A DNA stretch of 64,000 nucleotides from Sphingobium sp. (lineage in GTDB: Bacteria > Pseudomonadota > Alphaproteobacteria > Sphingomonadales > Sphingomonadaceae). A program made the translations under genes and the position numbers. This document shows positions 41,493 to 51,186 of this stretch, one piece after another (position 1 is the stretch's first letter; the number at the start of each line of letters is the position of its first letter). The stretch is from positions 1 through 64,000 of the forward strand of contig JAHFPV010000012.1 of assembly GCA_023266575.1 (NCBI GenBank). Reading direction: 5' to 3'. The notes beneath the pieces were generated by a model. That model saw nothing but the letters and a program-made list of their open reading frames with translations. It was not told where the DNA came from and made no database searches.

Positions 41493-42955
41493 GCGCGGGA
41501 CCAAAACCGGGCGAGGATTGCTGGCGGATCGCGCGGGCGACGCGGGCCAGCACGATCATCGACGCGGACGCCTATTTCCGCCATGCCCGCGCTGCGATGC
41601 TCAAGGCGACGCGGCGGATCATGCTGATCGGCTGGGATTTCGATGCCGCGATCACCCTGGTCCGCGAGGATGAGGCCGATGATGGCGCGCCGGTGGTGAT
41701 CGGCGATTTCATCAGCTGGCTGGTGGAGCGGACGCCGGAACTGGAGATATTCCTGCTGCGCTGGGACATTGGCGCGATGAAGTCGATGGTGCGGCCGACC
41801 AACCTGTTCACGACGCTCAAATGGATGGCGCATCCGCGGGTAACGGTGAAGCTCGACAGCCATCATCCGCCTGCCGCCTCCCATCATCAGAAGATCGTGG
41901 TGATTGACGATTGCTTCGCCTTTTGCGGCGGCATCGACATGACGGGCGACCGGTGGGATACGCGCCATCATCGCGATGAGGAGCCGGGGCGGCTGCATCC
42001 CGACGGATCACCTTATGGGCCATGGCATGATGCGACCACCGCGCTGATGGGGCCGGTCGCGGCGGCGCTGGGCGACCATGCCCGCAATCGCTGGGTCGGG
42101 GCGGGTGGCGACGCGCTGGAGCCGATCGAGGGGGTGCAGGATTGCTGGCCGGACAGTCTGCCGGTGCAGTTTACCGATGTCGACGTGGCCATTGCCCGCA
42201 CTGCGCCCAAGATGGACGATCAGGACGAACTGACCGAGATTGAGCGGCTCTATTGCCACCAGATCGCGGCGGCGAAGCGCTGCATCTACGCCGAAAGCCA
42301 ATATTTCGCGTCCCGCCGGATTGCCGAGGCGATCGCCAAACGGCTGGTCGAGCCGGACGGGCCGGACATCGTCATCATCAATCCGACCCAGGCCGATGGC
42401 TGGCTGGAGCAGCAGGCGATGGACACGGCGCGCGCGCGCCTGTTCGAGGCATTGAAGGCACGCGACACCCATGGCCGCCTGCGCATCTATCACCCCTTCA
42501 CGATGCGCGGCGTGCCGATTTATGTCCATGCCAAAATATTGATCGTCGATGATCGGCTGATCCGGGTCGGGTCGTCCAACATGAACAACCGGTCGATGCG
42601 GCTGGACACCGAATGCGACGTGACGATCGACACCGCGCTGCCCGCCAATGCCGGGTGGCAGGACAAGATAAGGGCGATCCGCGATGACCTGATCGCCGAG
42701 CATCTCGACCTGCCGGTGGCGCGGGTGGCGGCGGTGATCGCGCAGCGCGGGCTGGTCGCGGGGATCGAGGAGATGCGCCAGAAGCCGGGCCGGACGCTGC
42801 GCCCCTATGAGACGCCGGACCTGAACGATGTGCAGGCCTGGCTGGCCGACCATGAGGTGCTGGACCCCGAAGGCCCGGACGAAATGTTCGAGGCCGTGAG
42901 CGAACGCGGCCTGTTTCGCCGGATGAAGGGCTGGTTCGGGCGGGTTAAGGATTAA
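41489..42955 (+). CDS. Phospholipase D / cardiolipin synthase-like protein
   Basis: A 488-residue protein with two HKD motifs: HHQKIVVIDDCFAFCGGID and VHAKILIVDDRLIRVGSSNMNNRS. These give one PLD active site. The architecture fits sphingomonad and rhizobial PLD-like transphosphatidylases; cardiolipin synthesis or phospholipid turnover is likely. Coupled to ubiA by a four-base overlap. Confidence 0.88.
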   Translation: MSAGPKPGEDCWRIARATRASTIIDADAYFRHARAAMLKATRRIMLIGWDFDAAITLVREDEADDGAPVVIGDFISWLVERTPELEIFLLRWDIGAMKSMVRPTNLFTTLKWMAHPRVTVKLDSHHPPAASHHQKIVVIDDCFAFCGGIDMTGDRWDTRHHRDEEPGRLHPDGSPYGPWHDATTALMGPVAAALGDHARNRWVGAGGDALEPIEGVQDCWPDSLPVQFTDVDVAIARTAPKMDDQDELTEIERLYCHQIAAAKRCIYAESQYFASRRIAEAIAKRLVEPDGPDIVIINPTQADGWLEQQAMDTARARLFEALKARDTHGRLRIYHPFTMRGVPIYVHAKILIVDDRLIRVGSSNMNNRSMRLDTECDVTIDTALPANAGWQDKIRAIRDDLIAEHLDLPVARVAAVIAQRGLVAGIEEMRQKPGRTLRPYETPDLNDVQAWLADHEVLDPEGPDEMFEAVSERGLFRRMKGWFGRVKD

Positions 42956-43230
42956 AGGCCGAGCGCCTTGCGCAGTTCGGCATTGATCCGGCTTTGCCAG
43001 CCCGGCCCGGTGGCGCGGAAACCGTCCAGCACGGCAGCGTCGAGGCGAAGGGTTACCTGCTGCTTGGGATCGTCCGATTTGGGGCGGCCGGGCCTTGCAA
43101 TAGGGCCGATGCCGGGGCGAATGACCGTGTCGCCAATCCGAAATTCAGCCTGATCGAACATTTCCTCCGTCCATTCCGGGATGTCATCGTCATCCCAGTC
43201 TGCGGGCATAGGCTTTCTGTTCTCGGTCAT
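42952..43230 (-). CDS. brnA: BrnA-family antitoxin
   Basis: A 92-residue protein whose C-terminal ribbon-helix-helix (KQQVTLRLDAAVLDGFRATG, then SRINAELRKAL) binds operator DNA and whose N-terminal part (EWTEEMFDQAEFRIGDTVI) wraps the toxin. Its start lies 41 bp inside the end of brnT, the usual toxin-first order. Its end overlaps the convergent phospholipase gene by four bases. Confidence 0.93.
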   Translation of the reverse strand: MTENRKPMPADWDDDDIPEWTEEMFDQAEFRIGDTVIRPGIGPIARPGRPKSDDPKQQVTLRLDAAVLDGFRATGPGWQSRINAELRKALGL

Positions 43231-43462
43231 TGCATTTCCTCATGGAGATGACACGCATCCCCTTTTCCGTCGGCGTCCAGACCACCATCATGAGGCGGTC
43301 GTTGATCAGGCCAAATGTCTGGAATCGAGGTTCGGGATAATCGAACCTGCCATCTTCTCTGGTAAAGATCGGCCCATCAAAAATCTGCGCGGCATCGGCG
43401 AAATCCAGTCCCCGTTCTTCCAGACTTTTCAATCGCTTTACCGGGTCGAAACTGATCTCCAT
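43190..43462 (-). CDS. brnT: BrnT-family ribonuclease toxin
   Basis: A 90-residue RelE-like mRNA interferase. The family pattern is clear: FDPVKRLKSLEERGLDFADA, then RFQTFGLINDRLMMVVWTP and the catalytic-side VISMRKCNDREQKAY. BrnT blocks translation by cutting RNA and is neutralised by BrnA, which also represses the pair. The operon is flanked by core genes. Confidence 0.94.
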   Translation of the reverse strand: MEISFDPVKRLKSLEERGLDFADAAQIFDGPIFTREDGRFDYPEPRFQTFGLINDRLMMVVWTPTEKGMRVISMRKCNDREQKAYARRLG

Positions 43463-43530
43463 ACCTATATCCCCTGCGTGCGTTTGAAGCGCACCGGGGC
43501 AATCATGCGCCTGTCTCCGATTTGCAAATT

Positions 43531-43574
43531 ACTTTATTGTAACTACGCAAAGTGTCAAGCATTTTCGTAACTAC
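43531..43574 (-). promoter_or_regulatory. brnTA promoter with two GTAGTTAC repeats
   Basis: On the minus strand a perfect TTGACA (43558-43553), 16 bp and TAAAGT (43536-43531) form a sigma-70 promoter. Two copies of GTAGTTAC in direct orientation (43574-43567 and 43546-43539), 28 bp apart, lie beside and inside it. They are the likely operators of the BrnT-BrnA complex. Confidence 0.6.
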
Positions 43575-43579
43575 AAAAG

Positions 43580-46500
43580 TCACTCGGCCGCTAGCAGCGC
43601 TTCAGCGCTTTGGAGGTTGACGGAGACGAGGCGGCTGACGCCGCGTTCGACCATGGTGACGCCGAACAGGCGGTGCATCCGGGCCATGCTGACGGCATTG
43701 TGGGTGACGATGAGGTAGCGGGTTTGGGTCTGCGCGACCATGGCGTCGAGCAGGTCGCAGAACCGCTCGACATTGGCGTCGTCGAGCGGCGCGTCGACCT
43801 CGTCCAGCACGCAGATCGGCGCGGGGTTGGTCAGGAACAGGCCGAAGATCAGCGCCACCGCGGTCAGCGCCTGTTCACCGCCCGACAATAAGGTGAGCGC
43901 GGCGAGTTTCTTGCCCGGCGGCTGGGCCATGATCTCCAGCCCCGCCTCCAGCGGGTCGTCGCTGTCGATCAGCTCCAGATGCGCCTGCCCGCCGTTGAAC
44001 AAGGTGGTGAAGAGGCGGCGGAAATGGCCGTCGACCGCCTCGAACGCGGCGAGGAGGCGTTGGCGCCCTTCGCGGTTCAGGCTGCCGATCGATCCGCGCA
44101 GGCGGTGGATCGCCTGGGTCAGTTCCTCGCTTTCGGCGCGGCTGGTCGCCTGCACCTGTTCCAGTTCCTCCAACTCCTGCGCCGCGACGAGATTGACCGG
44201 GCCGATCCGCTCACGATCGACACTGAAACGGTCATGATCGGCCTGTTCGGTCTGGGCGAGCCGGATGTCGGCGCTGGCGAAGCCCAGTTTTTCGGGCAGC
44301 AAGGGCGGCGGACATTCAAAGCGTTCGCCCGACAGCCGGTTGGTTTCGATCCGCCGTTCGTCGGCGGATTCGGCGCGGGCGATGGCGGTGGCGCGGGCTT
44401 CACGGGCGGCGGCGAAAGTTTCGCCACTATGTGCGGCTCGCTGTTCGGCCTGGCGCAAGGCGGCTTCGGCGTCCTGCTCCGCGTGGCGGGCGGCATCGGC
44501 GGCGGCGATGAGGGTTGCTCCCTGATCGTCCAGCGCGGCGATGGCCTGCGCCAGCGCGTCGGGCTGGCCTTCGATCGTGGCGCGTTCGGTGACGATCTCT
44601 TCGCCGCGCGCGACCATGGCGGCGATGCGCTTGGCCGCTTCGCCCGCGCGCGCGCGCCAGCCCTTGATTTCCGCGTCGGCGGCACCCTGTCGTTCGCGGT
44701 CGCTCGACAAGGCGCGGTCGGCCAAGGCCTGATCGGCCTGCAACTGGCTGACCGCGGCGCGGGCCTTCTCGCTCGCCTGCGCCAGCGCGGTGACCTGCGC
44801 GCGTGTCTCGGCCCCGTCGGGCATGGCGGCGCGGGCCGATTGGGCGCTGTCATGATCGGCACGGGCGGCGTCGGCATCGCGCCGCGCCTCGACCAGCCGT
44901 TCCTCTATTCCGTCGCGTCGCCCGGCCAGCCGTTCGAGCGCAGTGGTCGCCTCGTCAGCAGTGCGCAGCGCGGTGCGCAGGCTCTGGTCTGCCTGGGCGA
45001 ACTGGGTACGGCCACTGGCGAGGGCTTCGCTGGCCGCCTGTTCGCGCGCCTTGGCGTCCTGCTGCGCGGCGGTGGCGGCATCGACTTGCGATTGGACGGC
45101 TGGGCGGGCGGCGGCGATGGCCTCCAGCCGGTTTAGCCGGATCAGCCGTTCGGCTGCCGCGGCACCGCCTTCGATCGCGATATAGCCGTCCCAGCGGCGC
45201 AGATGGCCATCGCGGGTGACGAGGCGCTGGCCGACGGCAAGGGGCTGACCCTCGTCTGTGTCGGCGACCGCGATCTGGGCCAGACGGCGGGCGAGTTCGG
45301 GCGGGGCGGTGACATGGGCGGCGAGTGGTGCGCAGCCATCGGGCAAGGCGGGATCGTTGGCCAGCGAGGCTGCGCCGGCCCAGCGACGCTTACCATCCGG
45401 GGCGATGGGCGCTTCCAGATCGTCGCCCAGCGCCGCAGCCAGCGCGCGTTCATAGCCGGGCGCGGCCTTGAGCATGTCGAGCGCGCGGGTGCGACCGCCG
45501 GGGCCGCTATCGACCGCGCGTTGGAGCGCGGCGGCTTCGCTGTCGAGTGCGGCCAGTGCGGCGCGGGCGGCAGAGAGCGCGCCTTCGGCGGCGGCGCGTT
45601 GCTCGCTGGCGGACTGGCGCGCGGCTTCGGCGGCGTTGATAGTGGCTTCGGCAGCGTCGCGGGCGGTGCTGGCCTCTTCCTGCGCGGCGATCGCGGCGGC
45701 GCGTTGGGTTTCTAGCGGAGCAGGGTCCGGCAGGGCGGCGGCTTCGCTGGTAAGGCGTTGGACCTCGCGTTCTGCGCGTTCCAGACGGCTGCGGGCGGCG
45801 ACCAGCGCGGCTTCGGCGACGCGCAGTTCGGCCTGTTCGCCCGCCTGTTTCGCCATCGCCTTGGCCAGATCCAGCTCGGCGTCGCGCGCGCTATCCTCGG
45901 CGCTGGCGATGCGGCTGGCAAAATCGGGGCGCAGCTTTTCGGTCTCGGCGATCCGGGCTTTCAATGTCGCGATTTCGGCAGTGAGGCGCGCGATGGCGTC
46001 GGCGGCGTCATTGGCGAGCGTGCCTTCGCGGGCGCGATCCTCCTCCAGCCGGGCGGTCTGTTGGGCGAGGTCATGCAGCCGCCGGACCACGCCGTCGCGC
46101 TCGGTGCGCAGCGTGGACAGACGGTGGCCCGCCTCGCTGGCGTCGTCGCGCGCGCGCTGGGCGGCGGCGCGGCAGTCGGCCAGCGTGGCGAGGGCGGCCT
46201 GGGCATGGGCGGCGGCGGCCAATTGCGCCTCCTGCGCCTGGGCGACGGCAGTGTCGGCTTCTTTCGCCTGCGCGCGGGCGGCTTCGGCGCTGGCATGAGC
46301 TTCGCGCCAGCGGGCAAAGAGGGTGCGCGCTTCGGCGACGCGAATCTGGTCGGACAGGCGGATATAGCGTTCGGCGGCGCGCGCCTGACGACGCAGCGCA
46401 TTGGCGCGGGCGTCCATGTCGAGCAAGATTTCGGCGAGGCGCGCGAGATTGGCTTCGGCGGCGCGGAGCTTCTGTTCCGCGTCCTTGCGCCGGACGTGCA

Positions 46501-47023
46501 GCCCGGCGATGCCCGCTGCTTCCTCCAGCATGGCGCGCCGTTCCTGCGGCCGGGCGGCGATGACGGCGGCGATGCGGCCCTGACTGACCAGCGCCGGGCT
46601 ATGCGGGCCGGTGGCGGCGTCAGCGAAGATCAGCGACACGTCCTTGGCGCGCACGTCGCGGCCATTGGCACGATAGGCGCTGCCGGCGCCGCGCTCGATC
46701 CGGCGGGTGACCTCCAGTTCGCCGTCCGCGCCGACATCTACCGCGCTGAACAACTCGCCCTGTTCCTGCACGGTGAGCAGCGAGACTTCGGCAAAATCGC
46801 GCTGGGGCCGGGTGGCGGTGCCTGCAAAGATCACATCTTCCATGCCGCCGCCGCGCATGGATTTGGCGCTGGATTCGCCCATGACCCAACGGATCGCTTC
46901 AAGCAGGTTGGACTTGCCGCAGCCATTGGGGCCGACGATGCCGGTCAGGCCGGGTTCGATGCGCAATTCGGTTGCATCGACGAAGCTTTTGAAGCCCGAA
47001 AGCTTGAGTCGCTTTATTTGCAT
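43580..47023 (-). CDS. smc: Chromosome segregation ATPase SMC
   Basis: A 1147-residue SMC. The N-terminal head has GPNGCGKSNLLEAIRWVMGE (Walker A). Two long coiled coils flank a hinge (about residues 490-630). The C-terminal head has the signature LSGGEQALTAVALIF and Walker B ICVLDEVDAPLDDANV. It forms a ring with ScpAB to organise replicated chromosomes. Normal length. Confidence 0.97.
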   Translation of the reverse strand: MQIKRLKLSGFKSFVDATELRIEPGLTGIVGPNGCGKSNLLEAIRWVMGESSAKSMRGGGMEDVIFAGTATRPQRDFAEVSLLTVQEQGELFSAVDVGADGELEVTRRIERGAGSAYRANGRDVRAKDVSLIFADAATGPHSPALVSQGRIAAVIAARPQERRAMLEEAAGIAGLHVRRKDAEQKLRAAEANLARLAEILLDMDARANALRRQARAAERYIRLSDQIRVAEARTLFARWREAHASAEAARAQAKEADTAVAQAQEAQLAAAAHAQAALATLADCRAAAQRARDDASEAGHRLSTLRTERDGVVRRLHDLAQQTARLEEDRAREGTLANDAADAIARLTAEIATLKARIAETEKLRPDFASRIASAEDSARDAELDLAKAMAKQAGEQAELRVAEAALVAARSRLERAEREVQRLTSEAAALPDPAPLETQRAAAIAAQEEASTARDAAEATINAAEAARQSASEQRAAAEGALSAARAALAALDSEAAALQRAVDSGPGGRTRALDMLKAAPGYERALAAALGDDLEAPIAPDGKRRWAGAASLANDPALPDGCAPLAAHVTAPPELARRLAQIAVADTDEGQPLAVGQRLVTRDGHLRRWDGYIAIEGGAAAAERLIRLNRLEAIAAARPAVQSQVDAATAAQQDAKAREQAASEALASGRTQFAQADQSLRTALRTADEATTALERLAGRRDGIEERLVEARRDADAARADHDSAQSARAAMPDGAETRAQVTALAQASEKARAAVSQLQADQALADRALSSDRERQGAADAEIKGWRARAGEAAKRIAAMVARGEEIVTERATIEGQPDALAQAIAALDDQGATLIAAADAARHAEQDAEAALRQAEQRAAHSGETFAAAREARATAIARAESADERRIETNRLSGERFECPPPLLPEKLGFASADIRLAQTEQADHDRFSVDRERIGPVNLVAAQELEELEQVQATSRAESEELTQAIHRLRGSIGSLNREGRQRLLAAFEAVDGHFRRLFTTLFNGGQAHLELIDSDDPLEAGLEIMAQPPGKKLAALTLLSGGEQALTAVALIFGLFLTNPAPICVLDEVDAPLDDANVERFCDLLDAMVAQTQTRYLIVTHNAVSMARMHRLFGVTMVERGVSRLVSVNLQSAEALLAAE

Positions 47024-47097
47024 GGGGACGCGCAGGGGCAGTGTGCCGCCCCGGCCTTTATACGCTTAAGCGCTGATGTCCGCCCCCCGACGCGCAA

Positions 47098-47841
47098 TCA
47101 GATGCCTGCTTCCTTGAGCTTGGGCTGGAGTGTCGCCCAGTTGGCGACATTGTCGACCAAGACGCCGTTGATGAGGAAGCTGGGGGTGCCGGTGATCTGA
47201 TACTGGCTGTTGGCCGCTTCGACGCCCTTGGCCAGCTTCTCCGCCGATGCGGTGTCGGCAAGGCATTGTTTCGCCTGATCTTCGGCAATGCCGCGCTGCT
47301 TGGCGAAATCGACGAGGCCCAGCGCCGTGGCAAGCTTGCCGAAACGTTCTGCCGGAGGGGCGCTCATCAGCGCCTGATAGGGCTGGTCGCCCAAGGCCTG
47401 CGCTTTCTCGAACATGGCATTCTGGTTGGCGAAAAACTGTTCGGACAGGGGATAGAAAATATCCTTGCCGCCGCAACGGGCCAGCAGCGCGGTCGAAATG
47501 TCGATCGGGTCGCGGACATAGGTGCGGAACTCAAAGCTCATCTTGCCGGTATCGACCAGCTTTTTGATCTCTTCCGAGGCTTCGGCGGAGAAATCCTTGC
47601 AATGGCTGCAGGTGTAGGAACCGAACTCGACCAGCTTCAGCTTGGCCGCCGGATTGCCCATCAGATAATAGCCGTCGGGGGTTTCCGCGACGGTTTCCGA
47701 CCAAGTGGCTCCCGCTGGCGGGGCGACGGCGGCGATGGCTTCGCCCTTGGGCGTGGCACCCTCTTCGCTCTTGCCACAGGCAGCGAGGGTCAGGGACAGG
47801 GCGATAAGGGCAACACCGGACAAGGCTTTCACGACGGGCAA
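47098..47841 (-). CDS. DsbA-family thiol protein, predicted lipoprotein
   Basis: A 247-residue thioredoxin-fold protein with lipobox LTLAAC (cysteine near residue 22), active-site CSHC in FGSYTCSHCKDF and the cis-proline in TGTPSFLING. Periplasmic, membrane-anchored disulfide oxidoreductase or isomerase. A second protein with the same CSHC motif lies just upstream; the pair precedes smc, as in other alphaproteobacteria. Confidence 0.9.
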   Translation of the reverse strand: MPVVKALSGVALIALSLTLAACGKSEEGATPKGEAIAAVAPPAGATWSETVAETPDGYYLMGNPAAKLKLVEFGSYTCSHCKDFSAEASEEIKKLVDTGKMSFEFRTYVRDPIDISTALLARCGGKDIFYPLSEQFFANQNAMFEKAQALGDQPYQALMSAPPAERFGKLATALGLVDFAKQRGIAEDQAKQCLADTASAEKLAKGVEAANSQYQITGTPSFLINGVLVDNVANWATLQPKLKEAGI

Positions 47842-47877
47842 GGCTCCGATTATGGGCGGGTTGGCAGTTTTATTAGA

Positions 47878-48543
47878 TCAGCGGGCGGCGGGGGGCAATG
47901 CGGCCTGGAGCTTGCCCCAGTCCGATCCGGCGACCAGCGTGCCGTTGACAGTGAAGCCGGGGGTGCCGCTGATCTTCACCTTGTTCCAAGCCTCGTCGGT
48001 CATCGCCATGATCTGCTTCATCGCCATGGGGCTGGCGATGCAGGCGTTGAGCTGGGCGGGGGTATAGCCGCGCTTGGCCATCAGCGTGTAGAGACCGGTT
48101 TTCTGGCCGATGTCGCGCAGCGCGGCGATCTGGTCGGTCGGCTTGGTGGCGTCGCGGTCATAGGCCTGGAGCTGTTCCATCCAGGCATCCTGATTGGCGA
48201 ACAGCGCCTCATGATTGCCCATGAAGCGCGCCGGGCCGCCGCAGCGGGCGAGCAGCGCGGCGGTCAGGTCATATTTGTCGCGCACGGCGTTGCGTATTTC
48301 GACGCTGATCTTGCCGCCCTTGACGTAGTTGGCCTTGAGCGGGGCGCTCGCCTCGCCAACGAAATGGGCGCAGTGGCTACAGGTGTAGCTGACATATTCG
48401 ATCAGCTTGGTGGGCGCGGCGGGATTGCCCATGGCGTGGCCCCCGATCGCCGAGATCGTGACGCGGCTGACCCAGTTGGCGGCGGGCGCGGCCGGGACGG
48501 CGACGGGAAGGGCGAAGAGGGCGAGGGGAAGCAGCTTTTTCAT
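47878..48543 (-). CDS. DsbA-family thiol oxidoreductase, secreted
   Basis: A 221-residue periplasmic protein with a cleavable signal peptide, CSHC in VSYTCSHCAHF and cis-proline in SGTPGFTVNG. It resembles the downstream lipoprotein over its whole length, so the two are probable duplicates, one soluble and one anchored. Confidence 0.9.
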   Translation of the reverse strand: MKKLLPLALFALPVAVPAAPAANWVSRVTISAIGGHAMGNPAAPTKLIEYVSYTCSHCAHFVGEASAPLKANYVKGGKISVEIRNAVRDKYDLTAALLARCGGPARFMGNHEALFANQDAWMEQLQAYDRDATKPTDQIAALRDIGQKTGLYTLMAKRGYTPAQLNACIASPMAMKQIMAMTDEAWNKVKISGTPGFTVNGTLVAGSDWGKLQAALPPAAR

Positions 48544-48588
48544 GAGACAGGTCCATTGAACGACTGGCCATGAACGCCAGCCGAATAT

Positions 48589-49131
48589 TCAGCCGATTTT
48601 GGGCAGGCCGCTGCTGTTGGCAAGCCCCTGCGCCAGCGATTCCAGCACGGTGCGCAATTCCGGGTCGCCAATGTCACGCAGCGAATCGCCCAGTTCAACC
48701 GGAATGGGTTTGAGGTTGCGCGGCGGCGGGCGGCGTTCAGCGGGGGTGGGCATGATGTCCCCCTGCCGCATCGCGACTTTCGCCACGGCGGCATAGCCGA
48801 AAAAGCGGTTCACCCTTTCGATGAGGTCGGGCAGCATATGCTGCACCATCGGCGCATGGCCGCTCATGACCGTCAGTTGCAGCGTGCCGCCAGCCTTTTG
48901 CCCCACGGGGAAACGGATCGATTCGGGGGCGGAGATGCTGGCATAATGGCTGCCGACGATTTCCGACCAGCGGGTGACGATGCTGGACTGGACGAAGCCG
49001 AATTTGCGGAAGGCTGCGCGGCCAATGTCGGGCATCAGGTCGGCGATTCGCCGCGATCCGCCGATGCGCGGGCGCTCTGCCGCAGTTATGGCGCGGCTTT
49101 TCACTTTAGGCGTCGGGGGGCGTTCCGTCAT
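48589..49131 (-). CDS. DciA-like (DUF721) protein
   Basis: A 180-residue protein. KFGFVQSSIVTRWSEIVGSHYASISAPESIRF (in part) and GGTLQLTVMSGHAPMVQHML-like motifs define the DUF721 family. DciA proteins load the replicative helicase DnaB. It is divergent from mutY, 44 bp between starts, and upstream of the DsbA-like genes. Confidence 0.85.
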   Translation of the reverse strand: MTERPPTPKVKSRAITAAERPRIGGSRRIADLMPDIGRAAFRKFGFVQSSIVTRWSEIVGSHYASISAPESIRFPVGQKAGGTLQLTVMSGHAPMVQHMLPDLIERVNRFFGYAAVAKVAMRQGDIMPTPAERRPPPRNLKPIPVELGDSLRDIGDPELRTVLESLAQGLANSSGLPKIG

Positions 49132-49175
49132 GGGTCGCACCATGGCATAGCGCCGCCATGCGCGTCGAGGGTGAC

Positions 49176-50240
49176 ATGGTAAAAGACCGGGTAAAAATAG
49201 CAGCCGACCTGCTTGCCCATTATGATGTCCATGCCCGGCGTCTGGCCTGGCGCGCGCTGCCCGGTGCGAACGCAGCCGATCCCTACCGGGTCTGGCTGTC
49301 CGAAGTCATGCTGCAACAGACGACGGTGGCGGCGGTCGGACCCTATTTCGCTAAGTTCACAGCGCGCTGGCCGACCGTGGACGCGCTGGCGGCGGCGGAT
49401 GATGCCGATCTGATGGCGGCGTGGGCGGGGCTTGGCTATTATGCCCGCGCCCGCAACCTGCTCGCCTGCGCGCGGGCGGTGGTGCGCGACCATGGCGGGG
49501 TGTTCCCCGATACGGAAAAAGCGCTGCGCGCGCTGCCTGGGGTGGGTGCCTATACCGCTGCTGCGGTGGCGGCGATCGCCTTTGGGCGGCGCGCGGTGGT
49601 GGTGGACGCCAATGTCGAGCGGGTGGTGGCGCGGCTGTTTGCCATCGATACCCCGCTGCCTGCCGCCCGCCCGGCGATCCGTGCGGCGGCGGATGCGATC
49701 ACGCCCGATGCCCGGGCTGGGGATTTTGCCCAGGCGATGATGGATCTGGGCGCGACCATCTGCACGTCGCGCAATCTGGCCTGCGGCATCTGCCCGTTGC
49801 GGGCCGATTGCGCGGCGGTGCGGACGGCTGATCCTGCGGCCTATCCGGTCAAGGCGGCCAAGAAGGTGCGGCCCCACCGGACTGGTCATGGCTGGTGGAT
49901 CGAGCGGGCGGACGGCCATGTCTGGCTGGTGCGTCGCCCGGACAAGGGGCTGCTGGGCGGGATGCGGGCGCTGCCCAGTTCCGACTGGAGCGCCGACCCC
50001 GATGCGACGCCACCCTTTGCCGCCGACTGGCGGACGCTGGCCGAGCCGGTCGATCATGTTTTCACCCATTTCTCACTGGCGCTGGCCGTCCACACGACCC
50101 ATGTGGGGCAGGATCATGCCCCGTCCGGTGCGGGGGAATGGTGGTCGGTTGCGCGCATTGCCGATGCGGGGCTGCCCACTTTATTTGCCCGCGCGGCGCT
50201 GGCGGTGTTGAAGGAGAAGGATGCGGATGCACGGCACTGA
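49176..50240 (+). CDS. mutY: A/G-specific adenine DNA glycosylase MutY
   Basis: A 354-residue repair enzyme that removes adenine opposite 8-oxoguanine. It has the helix-hairpin-helix GLGYYARARNL and LPGVGAYTAAAVAAIAFG, catalytic Asp in VVDANVERV, the iron-sulfur ligands C-x6-C-x2-C-x5-C (CTSRNLACGICPLRADC) and a C-terminal Nudix-like domain. I chose the ATG at 49176 because GAGG lies just upstream; an ATG at 49158 is the alternative. Confidence 0.96.
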   Translation: MVKDRVKIAADLLAHYDVHARRLAWRALPGANAADPYRVWLSEVMLQQTTVAAVGPYFAKFTARWPTVDALAAADDADLMAAWAGLGYYARARNLLACARAVVRDHGGVFPDTEKALRALPGVGAYTAAAVAAIAFGRRAVVVDANVERVVARLFAIDTPLPAARPAIRAAADAITPDARAGDFAQAMMDLGATICTSRNLACGICPLRADCAAVRTADPAAYPVKAAKKVRPHRTGHGWWIERADGHVWLVRRPDKGLLGGMRALPSSDWSADPDATPPFAADWRTLAEPVDHVFTHFSLALAVHTTHVGQDHAPSGAGEWWSVARIADAGLPTLFARAALAVLKEKDADARH

Positions 50241-51144
50241 CCCCCGGCTCGATGACCCACCCGGTTTCGTGGGCGGCACGCTCGATCGCGTCGATCATAT
50301 CCGCACCAACCCGGCGCTGCTGGCGCAGACCTTCGCCGATCCGGCGGCGCGCAGGCTGGTGCTGGACGGGCTGGAGCCGGTCGAGGTTGATGGCGCACTG
50401 GTGCTGGAGCCGATCAGGCCTGGCGCTTGGGTCGAAGATCATGTGTTGCTGGGGCTTGATCCGGCCGGGCGGCCGATATTTGCGGAACTGCTGGTCGAGT
50501 TGACGAGCGGTTCCGGTGCGACACCGCGTAGCCGGGGTTTGGCGGGTCAGGTGTCGGCGCAGGAACTGGCGCTCTATGGCACAGCGCGCAGTCTGCTCCA
50601 CTGGCATGTGCGCCACCGTTTCTGTGCGGTGTGTGGGGGCAGGACTGGTCCGGTCAAGGCGGGCTGGGCGCGCCAGTGCGGGGTGTGCAAGGCAGAGCAT
50701 TTCCCGCGGGTGGACCCGGTGTCGATCATGCTGGCGGAATATGAGGGCAAGGTGCTGCTGGGTCGTCAGCACGCCTGGCCGCCGGGGCGCTATTCGGCGC
50801 TGGCGGGCTTTATCGAGCCGGGCGAGACGATCGAGGAAGCGGTGGCGCGTGAATTGTTCGAGGAAGCGGGCATCCGCGTCCATGATGTCCGCTATGTCAT
50901 GAGCCAGCCCTGGCCCTTCCCATCGTCGCTGATGATCGCCTGCATCGCGCAGGCTACAGGCGATGCGCTGACGCTGGACGCGACCGAGATTGAGGATGCT
51001 TTCTGGTGCGATGCCGATGGCGTGCGCGCGGCGATGGCGGGGGAACCGGGCGCGCCCTTCATTGCGCCACCGCGCATGGCGGTGGCGTGGCACCTGCTCG
51101 ACCGCTGGCTGGCGGGCGTTGCTCCGCGCGAACCAAACGCGTAA
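50221..51144 (+). CDS. nudC: NAD+ diphosphatase / de-NADding Nudix hydrolase NudC
   Basis: A 307-residue protein. Zinc ligands CAVC...CGVC lie mid-protein, then the Nudix box GFIEPGETIEEAVARELFEEAGI (shown over its key residues G, E, REL, EE, G) and the NudC signature SQPWPFPSS. It hydrolyses NADH and removes NAD caps from RNA. It overlaps the end of mutY by 20 bp. Confidence 0.95.
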   Translation: MRMHGTDPRLDDPPGFVGGTLDRVDHIRTNPALLAQTFADPAARRLVLDGLEPVEVDGALVLEPIRPGAWVEDHVLLGLDPAGRPIFAELLVELTSGSGATPRSRGLAGQVSAQELALYGTARSLLHWHVRHRFCAVCGGRTGPVKAGWARQCGVCKAEHFPRVDPVSIMLAEYEGKVLLGRQHAWPPGRYSALAGFIEPGETIEEAVARELFEEAGIRVHDVRYVMSQPWPFPSSLMIACIAQATGDALTLDATEIEDAFWCDADGVRAAMAGEPGAPFIAPPRMAVAWHLLDRWLAGVAPREPNA

Positions 51145-51186
51145 GGCCGATCACTCCATTTATCGTTTCGGGAATAGCTTGCCTCC

